Numbered from the stretch's first letter, positions 16,033 through 24,419 are shown. The stretch is DNA of 64,000 nt from Hypericibacter sp049323455 (GCA_049323455.1 JBMONF010000046.1:62001-126000), one strand, 5' to 3'. A program made the numbers and translations. The notes: generated from the sequence alone by a model not told the origin.

Positions 16033-18453
16033 CTAAACCATCGTCAGACCCCATAGGGCCTGCTTCCCGTGGCTCTCGCGCGAGGCGATGATCTTTAGCC
16101 CGCACGCGATGCGCCCCTTGCGCCGGCCGAGCCATTTCCCAAATTCGCGGCTATCGGTGGCCAATGCGCCTTGGCGCCGGACGCCAGCGGCCGAGCGGAT
16201 TGCCTCGAGCAGCGAGATGTCGCCTTTGCCGTCCATAGGAGAGGCAGCTTGCTCGGCGGCCTCGATAATGTCGCCTGCGGTCAACGGGCGATCAACGCCA
16301 ACAATATCCCGCCATGCGGCGATGAGCTGCTGGATACCCGTGGTCTCGGGGTCGTCCTGGCGCGCCTTCTCGATGGTGTCGGCCGGGTCCGCGCGGCCAA
16401 GCCACACCAAGGCGCTGCGGACCAGCCGGGACCAGTCTTCGAAGCCGGCCAGCGGGCGCAATAGGCTCGGGCGCCCGGCGGTCAGGTAGGCCCGCGCGAT
16501 GGTCAGGCAGGCTGCGACGTAGCGCCCGCGGTCGGCGAGCACCATCTCGACTGGATGCCTCCGATATTCCCGGAGCTCGGGCCGCTCGGCATTGGCGTCC
16601 AGATCGCAGACTAGGGCGCGCCGGACCATATCGCCGACGACGCGCAGATTGTTACCGGTGGCGAAGATGCACACCCGATTCTCGACGCGGACAATGGCCG
16701 ATCGGCCCAGCGGCCGGATTTCGAGGAGAGATTGAGTGATATGCTGGCAAAGAGTCTCGCCTGACAAATCGCCGTTGAGGTTATCGATCGACACGATGGG
16801 GCGCCCGGCCAGCAGGGCGGCCTCAAGCCTTTTGGCCGTTTCTTCCTCGCTCTTACCGGCGGCGAGGGTCGGGCATCGCTGGCCGGTGGCGATGGCGGCC
16901 ATCACGTCCCAAAGGTAGCTCTTGCCCGTGCCGGCGCTCGGCGCCCTGGCAGCGTGTAGAGGGGCGACCCGTAGCGCGCCGCGGACGACAGGAGTTATGA
17001 GCCCTGACAGCGCGACCGATCGGCTGGGGGGATCCGCGAAGGGAAATTCGACGAGAAGGTCGTCGAGCAGCGCAAGCGCGGTCTCGGCATCGGCCTTGGA
17101 CGGCCGCGGGGGCAGCTCCGGCATGGCTGGCGGGTCCAGGAGCAGGAGCCTGGTTGCCGCGTCATAGCCGGGCTTGGAAAGCAGGCTGCCATCGGGTCGC
17201 AAGGTCGGAGTGGTGATGACGCCCGCAAGGTGGGGCGCGCGCCAGGCGCCATCGCGCGACAAGAGAATGGTCGCCACCTCCCGAGGCGGGTTCACCCAAC
17301 GCCATTCCTTCTCGCGTCGCGCATAGCGCGCCCAGCCTGCCGCCTTGTCCAGCCAATCGAGCAGCGTCGGCTCGGTCACCGGCACCGTGCGCGCGGCCTT
17401 GGTCTTGCCGCCGTGCGCGGCGTCGATGTCATCCACGACAGGCCGAACCAGCTCACCCCCGCGCTGGTAAATCGGCATCCTCGCTTCGATCAGGACGCGC
17501 TCGGCCTCGTCTGCCAGCGCCGACAGGTCGCCGCCCTTGATCTTGATCGTAGGCTTGCCCTGTGGCTTCGCGGCATCCGCTTCGGTGAGTGGCTCGAACT
17601 CGGCTTCAGGAGCCTTTGATCCGATCGCTTCCCGCCCGTAGCGGTAGACATTGGCGACCTTGCCGGCGAGCTCGTCAGGATCCCATGGCGGCGAGCAACG
17701 CTCATTCCAATGCAGATCGAGAAGCATGAGCGCGCTTGCTTGCGAGCAACCCATATCCTTGAGGCGGCACGCCACCTTGTAAGTCGTTTCGTCGCCCCCC
17801 TGGCCCTCGATGGCAAGAGGCGCTTCCTGCTGCAGGTAGCGGGCGGCTCGCTGCAAAATGGCCGGCGAATCTATGGACTCGATGGCTGGCTGGGCAGCCT
17901 GCCGGGTCTTCTCCTGGGCGCGGCCGCAACGCTCCACCAGCCAAGACGGCGCGGGCCGAGGAGGCGGGCCCTCTACCACCTCATAGATGCCTTCGCCGAT
18001 CGTGCTGCCCGCGCCCACGATGTAGCCGCCTCGAGAACGGATATCGAGCCCTGGCGCCAGGATGTTCGCGCCTTGCTTGATTGGCTCATCGACGCGATAG
18101 ACGAGATGCAAGCCCCCGGTCGGTGTGCGCTGGGTGAAGGTCGGGGGCAGGTCCAAACCCTGCATTTCGAGGCGCAATATTTCGTCGCTGCCGTTCTTGG
18201 TGTTTTTGTTGTCAACATCGACCACCAGAAGGCCGTGGCTTGTCGAGATGCCGATATTGGCCTCGGGCGATTGCGTCCACCATGCCCGGATGCGCGCTTC
18301 CTCGCGCGTGGCCTGCGAGGAGAAGTCTTTGATCGCGGGCAGTTTGGAATCGGGGCGAAGCGGAAAGATGTGGAAGTCTTGGGCGGCCAAGTCGAGTGCC
18401 GATGCAATTTTCGACGACCCGACATGAGGCTTGATCGGAGATGCTGCGGTCAT
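16033..18453 (-). CDS. primase-polymerase / helicase replication protein
   Basis: 806 residues. Residues about 15-175 are a bifunctional primase/polymerase (archaeo-eukaryotic primase) domain with the metal-binding pair D79-V-D81 and the GGLHLVYRVD segment. A middle region follows, and residues about 490-720 are a P-loop ATPase with Walker A APSAGTGKS (K511) and an acidic SIDNLNG Walker-B-like segment. This layout is typical of replication proteins of satellites, plasmids and prophages. Its start overlaps the stop of the upstream gene (ATGA), forming an AlpA-unknown-primase operon. Confidence 0.85.
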   Translation of the reverse strand: MTAASPIKPHVGSSKIASALDLAAQDFHIFPLRPDSKLPAIKDFSSQATREEARIRAWWTQSPEANIGISTSHGLLVVDVDNKNTKNGSDEILRLEMQGLDLPPTFTQRTPTGGLHLVYRVDEPIKQGANILAPGLDIRSRGGYIVGAGSTIGEGIYEVVEGPPPRPAPSWLVERCGRAQEKTRQAAQPAIESIDSPAILQRAARYLQQEAPLAIEGQGGDETTYKVACRLKDMGCSQASALMLLDLHWNERCSPPWDPDELAGKVANVYRYGREAIGSKAPEAEFEPLTEADAAKPQGKPTIKIKGGDLSALADEAERVLIEARMPIYQRGGELVRPVVDDIDAAHGGKTKAARTVPVTEPTLLDWLDKAAGWARYARREKEWRWVNPPREVATILLSRDGAWRAPHLAGVITTPTLRPDGSLLSKPGYDAATRLLLLDPPAMPELPPRPSKADAETALALLDDLLVEFPFADPPSRSVALSGLITPVVRGALRVAPLHAARAPSAGTGKSYLWDVMAAIATGQRCPTLAAGKSEEETAKRLEAALLAGRPIVSIDNLNGDLSGETLCQHITQSLLEIRPLGRSAIVRVENRVCIFATGNNLRVVGDMVRRALVCDLDANAERPELREYRRHPVEMVLADRGRYVAACLTIARAYLTAGRPSLLRPLAGFEDWSRLVRSALVWLGRADPADTIEKARQDDPETTGIQQLIAAWRDIVGVDRPLTAGDIIEAAEQAASPMDGKGDISLLEAIRSAAGVRRQGALATDSREFGKWLGRRKGRIACGLKIIASRESHGKQALWGLTMV

Positions 18454-18857
18454 AGCCCGGCGCCCCTTTGAATCTCGCTAAGATCAATGCCGAGATCGGG
18501 TCCGCCGCGTCGTTCCGCAGCCTCGTAAGTCTCTCGGCACCATATCTCATCGCCGGCGCGAGTCTCGCCCAGCCAGACCGGACGACGGCTGAAACCCGCC
18601 TTGTGCCGCCGCACTACGACATACGGGGCGAAGTTGGGAGCGGGTCGGCCTTCTTCGAGAAAGCTGCACATCTCGCCGCGACCGGGCGGCCGGACGCGAT
18701 GAAAACGATCCGGGTGGCGCATGAACCAGTCGCAGTCTGTCAAGGCGATCGGATCGACCAGGAAAGCGAACCTCGCGTGGATGATGTAGATATCCCATGT
18801 CGCTTCGTCGGCGTCGGCCGGCGGCAGCGTGGGAAGTGGGATCGGGAAAGGTTTCAT
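18450..18857 (-). CDS. hypothetical protein between AlpA and primase
   Basis: 135 residues from the ATG at 18857, which has GAGG six bases upstream; an alternative ATG at 18869 overlaps the AlpA stop. Trp/Asp/Arg-rich, with WDIYIIHARFAFLVDP and CDWFMRHPDRFHRVRPPGRG. No family recognised. The tight overlap on both sides implies a role in element replication or regulation. Confidence 0.6.
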   Translation of the reverse strand: MKPFPIPLPTLPPADADEATWDIYIIHARFAFLVDPIALTDCDWFMRHPDRFHRVRPPGRGEMCSFLEEGRPAPNFAPYVVVRRHKAGFSRRPVWLGETRAGDEIWCRETYEAAERRGGPDLGIDLSEIQRGAGL

Positions 18858-18868
18858 TCGTCGCCTCA

Positions 18869-19132
18869 TCACTTGGCGCCGGCGTTGCCGGCCATCATCC
18901 GTTGGCTCGATCGCAGCGCCAGCCATGCGACAACCTCGGATTCGCGCCACAGGCGCCGTCCGTTCACGATGGACGCTGGCTTGGGGAAGCGGCGTGTTTT
19001 GATCCACCGGAAAATGGTTGAGGGGTCGACGTTGCCGCACATCCGGCGAACCTGGCGGCTGCGCAGCAGCGGATCTTGTACCGAAGCCGGCGGCTGCCGG
19101 TTGTCAGTCAGAATGGTGTTGATCGAATTCAC
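18869..19132 (-). CDS. AlpA-family / excisionase-like regulator
   Basis: 87 residues with a winged-helix MerR-like fold: LLRSRQVRRMCGNVDPSTIF, then RWIKTRRFPKP and GRRLWRESEVVAWL. These are the family landmarks of AlpA-type regulators and recombination directionality factors that accompany tyrosine integrases. It probably controls excision and/or the downstream replication genes. First gene of the leftward replication operon. Confidence 0.8.
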   Translation of the reverse strand: MNSINTILTDNRQPPASVQDPLLRSRQVRRMCGNVDPSTIFRWIKTRRFPKPASIVNGRRLWRESEVVAWLALRSSQRMMAGNAGAK

Positions 19133-19464
19133 GGGTACATCTCCGTATCAGGACCGCGGCCGATCGGGAGCGCGAGAGCGGAGGTGAGGGGATACGCCCC
19201 AGCGCTACCGACCGGACGCTGGCGCGTCTCGTCGTATTGCTGGGGGCCTCGGCGGTGCGGGTTAGGGCTCTGTCCCTGGGTCGGAGCCCACTCAGCTCCG
19301 GTTAAAGGGCGCTGCTATCGCAGCGATGCCGCCCGCACAGGCAAATGCCCGCCTTGAGTGGTCCTTTTACAATGATAGTATCGGCGGGCGTTTGCAATGG
19401 CTTTCACGGGCATGCAATAGCAATACTATAATAATTTATACCCACGCTAACCCACTATGACTAA
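19133..19464. promoter_or_regulatory. regulatory gap between integrase end and AlpA operon
   Basis: No gene seen. The right part is AT-rich (about 19365-19460) with TGCAAT repeats, and contains AGCGTGGGTATA on the minus strand at 19437-19448. The same 12-mer is found on the plus strand at 20708-20719 next to attR, so the integrase gene is bracketed by inverted copies. The AlpA operon promoter is expected here. Confidence 0.4.
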
Positions 19465-20601
19465 TTATTGCCGAGGAAGCGCTTTCGGCTGCATCATCTC
19501 CGTCAGCACGTCGGCCGTCTTCTCGGCCGCCTCGGCGCCAAGGTCCTCGAGAAGCCATGCATAGCGTTTGGCCGTGGTGCCGGAGGTGTGGCCCAGGAGC
19601 TCGCCGATCTGATCGAGCGTGTACCCGGCGCGCAGCGCCGCCGAGGCGAAGGTCCGGCGCAGATCGTAAAGCCGCAGATCGGGGCAGCCGGCTTCCCTGC
19701 GAATCTTCCGCCAGAGGCTCCGGGGCGACTTGATGCCGGTCAGGCTGTCGGCCGTGCCCACCTTCTCGATCAGGGTCATGACCCGCGAGGGGAGGTAGAT
19801 CACCCGCGGCGCTGTAGTGCGGTCGGTTTTGTGTTCGAGCAGGACTAGCCGGTTGCCGTCCAGATGCTTGCGGCCGGCGCGGGCGATTTCATCCGGCCGG
19901 GCCCCCGTCAGAATCAGCAGGTAGATGAACAGCACGGCCTCGGAGCGTTCTGCCTCGTACTTCGCCAGAAGGTCCGCGATCACCGGCGCCTCGATGCTGC
20001 GCATGTAGCGCCGGCGCTTGCGCTCGGGGTATCGCTGCACCAGCCGGCAGGGATTGGACCGCTCGGGGCGCGTCCGCCAGGCTTCGGCGAGATTGAACAT
20101 GCGGGAGGCGAGGGCAAGCGTTCGGTTGGCCTGGTATGGCGTCTTGGCCATGGCCCGGTGCATCTCCTCTACATCCTCGCGCGTGATGTCCTCGGCCAAG
20201 CGGCGGCCCCAACGCGGCCGGAGGTGGACCTTTAGGGTCAATTCGTCGTTGGCGATCGACGACGGTTTTTTCCGATCCTTGGGGTCGGTTCGGATGTGCT
20301 TGAGGTAGCGATCGGCGAGCTCGTTAAACGTCAGGGCAACGCGCCGGCGGCCCCGCTCGGCAACCGGATCCTCGCCACGGGCCACGGCCTTGAGCATGTC
20401 CCCGGCGATCTGCCGGGCCTCGGCGAGCGTGACCGTTCCCAGGTCGCCGATCTTGGGGCGGCGCTGGCGGCGGCCGTCCTTGGTCCGGTACTGCAGGTAG
20501 AAGGTCTTTTTGCTGGGGAAGGCGCGGAGGTGGAGGCCGGATACCCGGTCGTCCCACAAGATGTCACCCGGTTTCGTGGCGGCAATCGCGGTGTTGTTCA
20601 T
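19465..20601 (-). CDS. int: tyrosine-recombinase integrase
   Basis: 378 residues. An N-terminal DUF4102-like arm (WDDRVSGLHLRAFPSKKTFYLQYR) precedes a SAM-like core-binding domain and the catalytic domain with R235 (ARPDE), R315 (YDLRRTF), H338 (LLGHTSG) and nucleophile Y347 (RYAWL). The first residue of the usual HxxR motif is tyrosine (Y312), a tolerated variation. Its start lies 128 bases from the attR core, as expected for an integrase that acts on the adjoining tRNA-Lys site. It is read away from attR. Confidence 0.93.
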   Translation of the reverse strand: MNNTAIAATKPGDILWDDRVSGLHLRAFPSKKTFYLQYRTKDGRRQRRPKIGDLGTVTLAEARQIAGDMLKAVARGEDPVAERGRRRVALTFNELADRYLKHIRTDPKDRKKPSSIANDELTLKVHLRPRWGRRLAEDITREDVEEMHRAMAKTPYQANRTLALASRMFNLAEAWRTRPERSNPCRLVQRYPERKRRRYMRSIEAPVIADLLAKYEAERSEAVLFIYLLILTGARPDEIARAGRKHLDGNRLVLLEHKTDRTTAPRVIYLPSRVMTLIEKVGTADSLTGIKSPRSLWRKIRREAGCPDLRLYDLRRTFASAALRAGYTLDQIGELLGHTSGTTAKRYAWLLEDLGAEAAEKTADVLTEMMQPKALPRQ

Positions 20602-20729
20602 GGCGTCCCCGCTGGCAGCACATTGGCAGCAAACCCCGTTTGGTCACCGTGGGCGGGCGTGGGCTATAGGCCCAGGATTTCCGCGGGGTTGCGGCCTTTC
20701 GTGGGTCAGCGTGGGTATATAGCAACAGG
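20602..20729. promoter_or_regulatory. attR arm and integrase control region
   Basis: Holds the right copy of the 19-bp repeat (20610-20628) and several CGTGGG units, including GGCGTGGGCTAT (about 20662) and AGCGTGGGTATA (20708-20719). These are likely arm-type integrase or AlpA sites overlapping the integrase promoter. Confidence 0.5.
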
Positions 20730-20774
20730 CTTTTAATCAAGTGGTCCCGGGTTCGAATCCCGGCGGGCTCACCA
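20730..20774 (+). pseudogene. 3' half of host tRNA-Lys(UUU) (attR)
   Basis: The first ten bases are the att core. The following AAGTGG, T arm (CCGGG-TTCGAAT-CCCGG), acceptor 3' strand CGGGCTC and encoded CCA complete the gene fragment at 4883. No 5' half is supplied by the element side (it reads AGCAACAGG), so the host gene is not restored at either end. Confidence 0.85.
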
Positions 20775-21071
20775 CCGAAATGCGCAGCTTTGCCGATAGC
20801 ACTCCCTATCGAGAGCGAGGCTGCGCTGCGGCTCGCCCTCGTTCCGACCTCCGAAACAAGCTCGCCACTCGGACGAGGGGCTGCACGCCAGCGCCCACAT
20901 TGAGTTGTGCGTCTGCCGAGCCGGATCTCGGTGCGGCTGAGACACCGCCCGGAATCAGGGAGTGATGTGATGCTGGCGCCCCTTGTTTCACAGTGTAATT
21001 TCGCATTTACTAATTCGCGCAGAGATTGTTGTCCGCGAGTCCGTCCAATCAGTCGATGGGATGTCGTTGCG

Positions 21072-21782
21072 ATGGCATCGAAACGAACAAAGGCGCGAGA
21101 TCGCCAGTCTGGGGAAATCACCCAGCCGCCAGACCTATTGCCACCTTTGGCCCAGTCTCCGCCGACGGCCGGTCAGGACCTGGCAAGCGCGGTAGTCGGA
21201 AGCTTCGTCCGCGCCAGCGGCGTTCGCAGCACGGACGTGGCCCATCACAACATCCGGGTGGGTCGAATGACGAAAATTGTCGGGGAAGCGCTGGGGTTGT
21301 CTCGAGACGCCTTGGCTTGGCTTCCGGACGCGTGTGCGATCCACGACATCGGCAAGCTCGGCATACCGGACGCGGTGCTCAACAAGCCGGGCACGCTCAC
21401 CGCAGCCGAATGGGCGGCCGTGCAGGCACACTGCACGATCGGGCACGACATCCTGCGAAACGCCAAGCACCCGCTGCTCGACACGGCGGCAGAGGTCGCG
21501 CTCTACCACCACGAACATTTCGACGGTTCGGGCTATCCGCGGGGCCTCGCCGGCACCCAGATCCCCATGGAGGCGCGGCTCGTGGCAATATGCGACGCCT
21601 ACGATGCCATGCGGGAAGATCGCCCCTATCGCCCCGGCTTCAGCCATAGTTCGGCCGTGCGGGTGATCCTTCACGGCGACCATCGCACGAAGCCGTCGCA
21701 TTTCGATCCCGCGGTTCTTTCGGCTTTTGCCGGGGTTGCTGCAGCCATCGAAAGGACTTTCAGCGCGAACCCACAGATGTAG
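21072..21782 (+). CDS. HD-GYP domain protein (cyclic-di-GMP phosphodiesterase type)
   Basis: 236 residues from the ATG at 21072 (earlier in-frame ATG at 20970). The catalytic signature is intact: H91-D92 in IHDIGKLGIPD, H-H in LYHHEHFDGSGYP with G154-Y155-P156. HD-GYP enzymes hydrolyse cyclic di-GMP. There is no receiver or sensory domain, only a short Pro-rich N-terminus. It lies alone just outside attR; the 297 bases before it (20775-21071) hold no recognised gene. An RpfG-like role with the Rpf genes 10 kb away is possible but unsupported. Confidence 0.85.
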   Translation: MASKRTKARDRQSGEITQPPDLLPPLAQSPPTAGQDLASAVVGSFVRASGVRSTDVAHHNIRVGRMTKIVGEALGLSRDALAWLPDACAIHDIGKLGIPDAVLNKPGTLTAAEWAAVQAHCTIGHDILRNAKHPLLDTAAEVALYHHEHFDGSGYPRGLAGTQIPMEARLVAICDAYDAMREDRPYRPGFSHSSAVRVILHGDHRTKPSHFDPAVLSAFAGVAAAIERTFSANPQM

Positions 21783-21853
21783 GTCGGGATAGGCGTCGTT
21801 CGCGCTTTTCTTGCGCGTAGCGCATCTCGGCGACTTACTCGGCGACGGATCAA

Positions 21854-22897
21854 CTAGGCGCGCTCGATCAATGTCAGCGTGCCGTCGGATTGCGGTACGT
21901 ATTCCCGGTTTCCGAGTAATCCGGGCTCCAGTGGCCGCAGGGCCCATGGGTTATGTACGGTCAGCGGAGGACCTTCATTTGCGAAGTACGTCACGGCACT
22001 GACCGACTTATGCTGACCCGACGTCCATGCGCCATTGGGGCCGAAGCAGAAATAGCCATTGTGGAAATCGTTCGGGTCGAAGACGTACTGGCGATCTCCG
22101 AACAGCGCCGACAACAAGAGCGCATCATTGGCGACGAACAGATCGTCGTGATAGATGAAAACGACCGCGGGGGCCTCCCGTACAGACAAAGCGCGTTTGA
22201 GTTGCTTGTTGGCTGTCTTGATGGCCGCCCTTATGCGCTCCTCGGTTCTGACACGTCTTGCACCTTCGGCCGGTCCTGCCCCGCCGATGTGGAACGGCTT
22301 GCCGTCGGGAAAGATCCTGAGTGCGAGCCGGAAAGCTCCCTCCGTCGCAATCTCGTGAAAAGGCACAGTTCGATCGGCAACGGCCTCGTCATTCAGGAGG
22401 ACGTCTTGAATGAAGGGATTGGGTTCGAGGCCCAAGGGATACCCGTACGATCCGCTATTCGATTTCCGGCAGACAAACAGGACACGGCCCGATTCAATTG
22501 CGACCATGAAATGGACGATAGATGAGCCGTCGGGATCGTCAGGCAGGATGATGCAGATTTCGTTGGCAGCCTCAGCCTCGGGTGATTGCAGTGCCTGCCG
22601 GGCGAGCGCCAAGACTGCTTTAGCGTCCTGCGTTGTTGCTGTCTTGGCCACCTGGGCATAACCTCTGCCCGTCCCGATGTTCGGGTCAGCCTTGGTGCGC
22701 AGGTACTCGAAGATCCGGAACAGGTGGTCGTCATCGGCCAGACCGGTCCGCGTCTTCACCTCGACCCACAGGTCGCTGGGCCCGTGGCAGAATACATCGG
22801 GTCGAAGGCCGGGGCCGAGCCAGGACAGATCGAGATCGCAGGTGAACCCGCGGCCGGTCAGGAAGTTTGCGGCGATCTGGTTATAGTGCTCACTCAT
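21854..22897 (-). CDS. PD-(D/E)XK nuclease-like protein of unknown function
   Basis: 347 residues. The N-terminal 60 residues show a restriction-nuclease-like pattern: a helix, then RPDVFC (D34) and WVEVKTR (E46, K48), matching D-X(n)-E-X-K. The remaining 280 residues are not recognised. Single-gene nucleases of this type in island settings are often defence or mobile-element proteins; that is inference. It converges on the HD-GYP gene and is followed upstream by a tRNA relic. Confidence 0.6.
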   Translation of the reverse strand: MSEHYNQIAANFLTGRGFTCDLDLSWLGPGLRPDVFCHGPSDLWVEVKTRTGLADDDHLFRIFEYLRTKADPNIGTGRGYAQVAKTATTQDAKAVLALARQALQSPEAEAANEICIILPDDPDGSSIVHFMVAIESGRVLFVCRKSNSGSYGYPLGLEPNPFIQDVLLNDEAVADRTVPFHEIATEGAFRLALRIFPDGKPFHIGGAGPAEGARRVRTEERIRAAIKTANKQLKRALSVREAPAVVFIYHDDLFVANDALLLSALFGDRQYVFDPNDFHNGYFCFGPNGAWTSGQHKSVSAVTYFANEGPPLTVHNPWALRPLEPGLLGNREYVPQSDGTLTLIERA

Positions 22898-22970
22898 GCG
22901 CCATCACACCAAGAATGCCGGTTTGCGCAATCTTCTTCCGCTCAAGCGAAGAAAGCACCCGCCGCCTGAT

Positions 22971-23013
22971 TCCTCATAAGGGGTCGCGGGTTTGACCCTC
23001 GCCGGGCCCACTA
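22971..23013 (+). pseudogene. decayed 3' half of a tRNA with CAU anticodon (Met-like)
   Basis: CTCATAA resembles an anticodon loop, GGTCGCGGGTTTGACCCTCGC a T arm with mismatches, and CGGGCCCACTA an acceptor 3' strand with damaged CCA. The 3' anticodon stem is missing. It looks like an old attachment-site remnant, marking a likely border of another integrated island between here and 20775. Confidence 0.45.
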
Positions 23014-23020
23014 ACCGCAT

Positions 23021-23779
23021 CTAACCCTCGAGCGCGGCCTCCCAGAGTTTGCCACAGATATAGCTGGATGTGCCGACGAGTGCTGACGCAGGAACGATCA
23101 GACCGGGCACCGGCAACGCACCAATCGCCACGCCAATGTCAAAGAGTCCCGCAGCTAGGCCGGCCGCGGCTGCAGCAACCTTCAGGGCGGTATTCGCGGA
23201 GACTGCACCTTTAATCTCCCACCTCCGAAATCGCTTGCTTCTTGAGCGGAGCAAAGCTCGGCGGCCGTCCCATGACGTAGAATCGCGTTTCAAAATCCTC
23301 CGAGTCTTTTCCGGCGTTCCACTCATCAGGCGATCCAGTTGTTCGGCTGGCACGCCATAGTGCTGAAGCAGTAAGCGCTCTTGTGCTGTCGCAAGTGAGT
23401 CCTCTTTCTGGCCGCTCGCCATTGCGAAGAACACCGTATGCTGGGTGACTGCACCGCTGTACTTGTCGGCGGAATCCAGAACAGTTTCGACAGACTGAGC
23501 GTAAAGCTTGCTCTGCGCCTTGAGCGAATTTCGAATCTTTTCCTGATCCGCCGCGCTTAGGCCTCCGCTCTCCGCAAGATGCAAGTTCGATCCGTACATC
23601 AAGACGAAATTGATGGCTTGGCGGATCTCGTCGAATTTGGCGTTGCCACCAATGCTATCGTATATGCGCTGGAGGCCGTCCCTTTGTTCTCTTGTCAGAT
23701 CGTCCGCTTGAGCTCGCGCTAGCGTCGGTGACGTTGCAATGAGGCAAACAGCCAGCGCCGATATTTTCGCGAATCTCAT
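23021..23779 (-). CDS. secreted protein of unknown function
   Basis: 252 residues from the ATG at 23779. Residues 1-23 are a Sec signal peptide (AVCLIATSPTLARAQA). A helical, Gln/Asp-rich middle follows, then a basic patch (RSRSKRFRRWEIKG) and a C-terminal hydrophobic Ala/Gly-rich segment (AAAAAGLAAGLFDIGVAIGAL). No family recognised. A Gly/Ala-rich hydrophobic tail on an exported protein could be a membrane anchor or channel segment. Confidence 0.6.
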   Translation of the reverse strand: MRFAKISALAVCLIATSPTLARAQADDLTREQRDGLQRIYDSIGGNAKFDEIRQAINFVLMYGSNLHLAESGGLSAADQEKIRNSLKAQSKLYAQSVETVLDSADKYSGAVTQHTVFFAMASGQKEDSLATAQERLLLQHYGVPAEQLDRLMSGTPEKTRRILKRDSTSWDGRRALLRSRSKRFRRWEIKGAVSANTALKVAAAAAGLAAGLFDIGVAIGALPVPGLIVPASALVGTSSYICGKLWEAALEG

Positions 23780-23899
23780 GTTTTCACCCATTATGTGTGC
23801 CAGATTATTCTGGTTCTGCCGCCATCATCTCGACATCGCCCGCCCGCAGGCCTAGCGTGACGAGGCCAGCCCAACCCGACGATACGAAGGGAGGGGACC

Positions 23900-24232
23900 A
23901 TGCCCTACTATCTGCTGCAATGGGCGTTCAAGGATCCGCAGATAAAGGCATTGCTGGAGCACCCGCAGGACCGGGAGCCCGAGGCGCGAAAGGTGATCGA
24001 AGGCTGCGGCGGCAAGCTGCACGGCTACTTCTTCGCCTTCGGCGAATATGACGGCATCGCGGTCTGCGAATTTCCCGACAACGAGAGCGTCACGGCCCTG
24101 GGCCTGACGGTGGCGGCCACGGGCGCCTTCTCGAAATGGGAGACGCGCGTGCTGATGACCTCGAAAGAGGCGCAACGCGCCATGGAAAAGGCCAAGGCGG
24201 CCAAGACCGGCTACAAGCCGCCGGCCGGATGA
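23900..24232 (+). CDS. GYD domain-containing protein
   Basis: 110 residues preceded by GGAGGGG. The motif FAFGEYDGIAVCEFPDNESV is the hallmark of the GYD family, small proteins of the dimeric alpha-beta barrel kind whose biochemical role is not settled. Residues 1-95 cover the whole domain. Stand-alone gene; the 187 bases after it (24233-24419) hold nothing I recognise. Confidence 0.85.
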   Translation: MPYYLLQWAFKDPQIKALLEHPQDREPEARKVIEGCGGKLHGYFFAFGEYDGIAVCEFPDNESVTALGLTVAATGAFSKWETRVLMTSKEAQRAMEKAKAAKTGYKPPAG

Positions 24233-24419
24233 AGACGGCCGGATGAGAATGGACTCGATCTCGCATCGATCGGGGCGACGTTCGCTGGCCGTCGCCCCAT
24301 GGTCGCCGCCTTCGGCATGTCCGGTCGTGGCGTCACCAAAAACGTCGCCCGCCGACGCTTCTGCCGGCGGGCGACGCGTCATGAGCGGCAATTGACGGAT
24401 CTCTTGCTGCTATCGTCCG

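Noticed and set aside
21072..21782. RpfG
   Set aside because: It has HD-GYP but no receiver domain and lies 9.5 kb from the rpf genes in an accessory patch.
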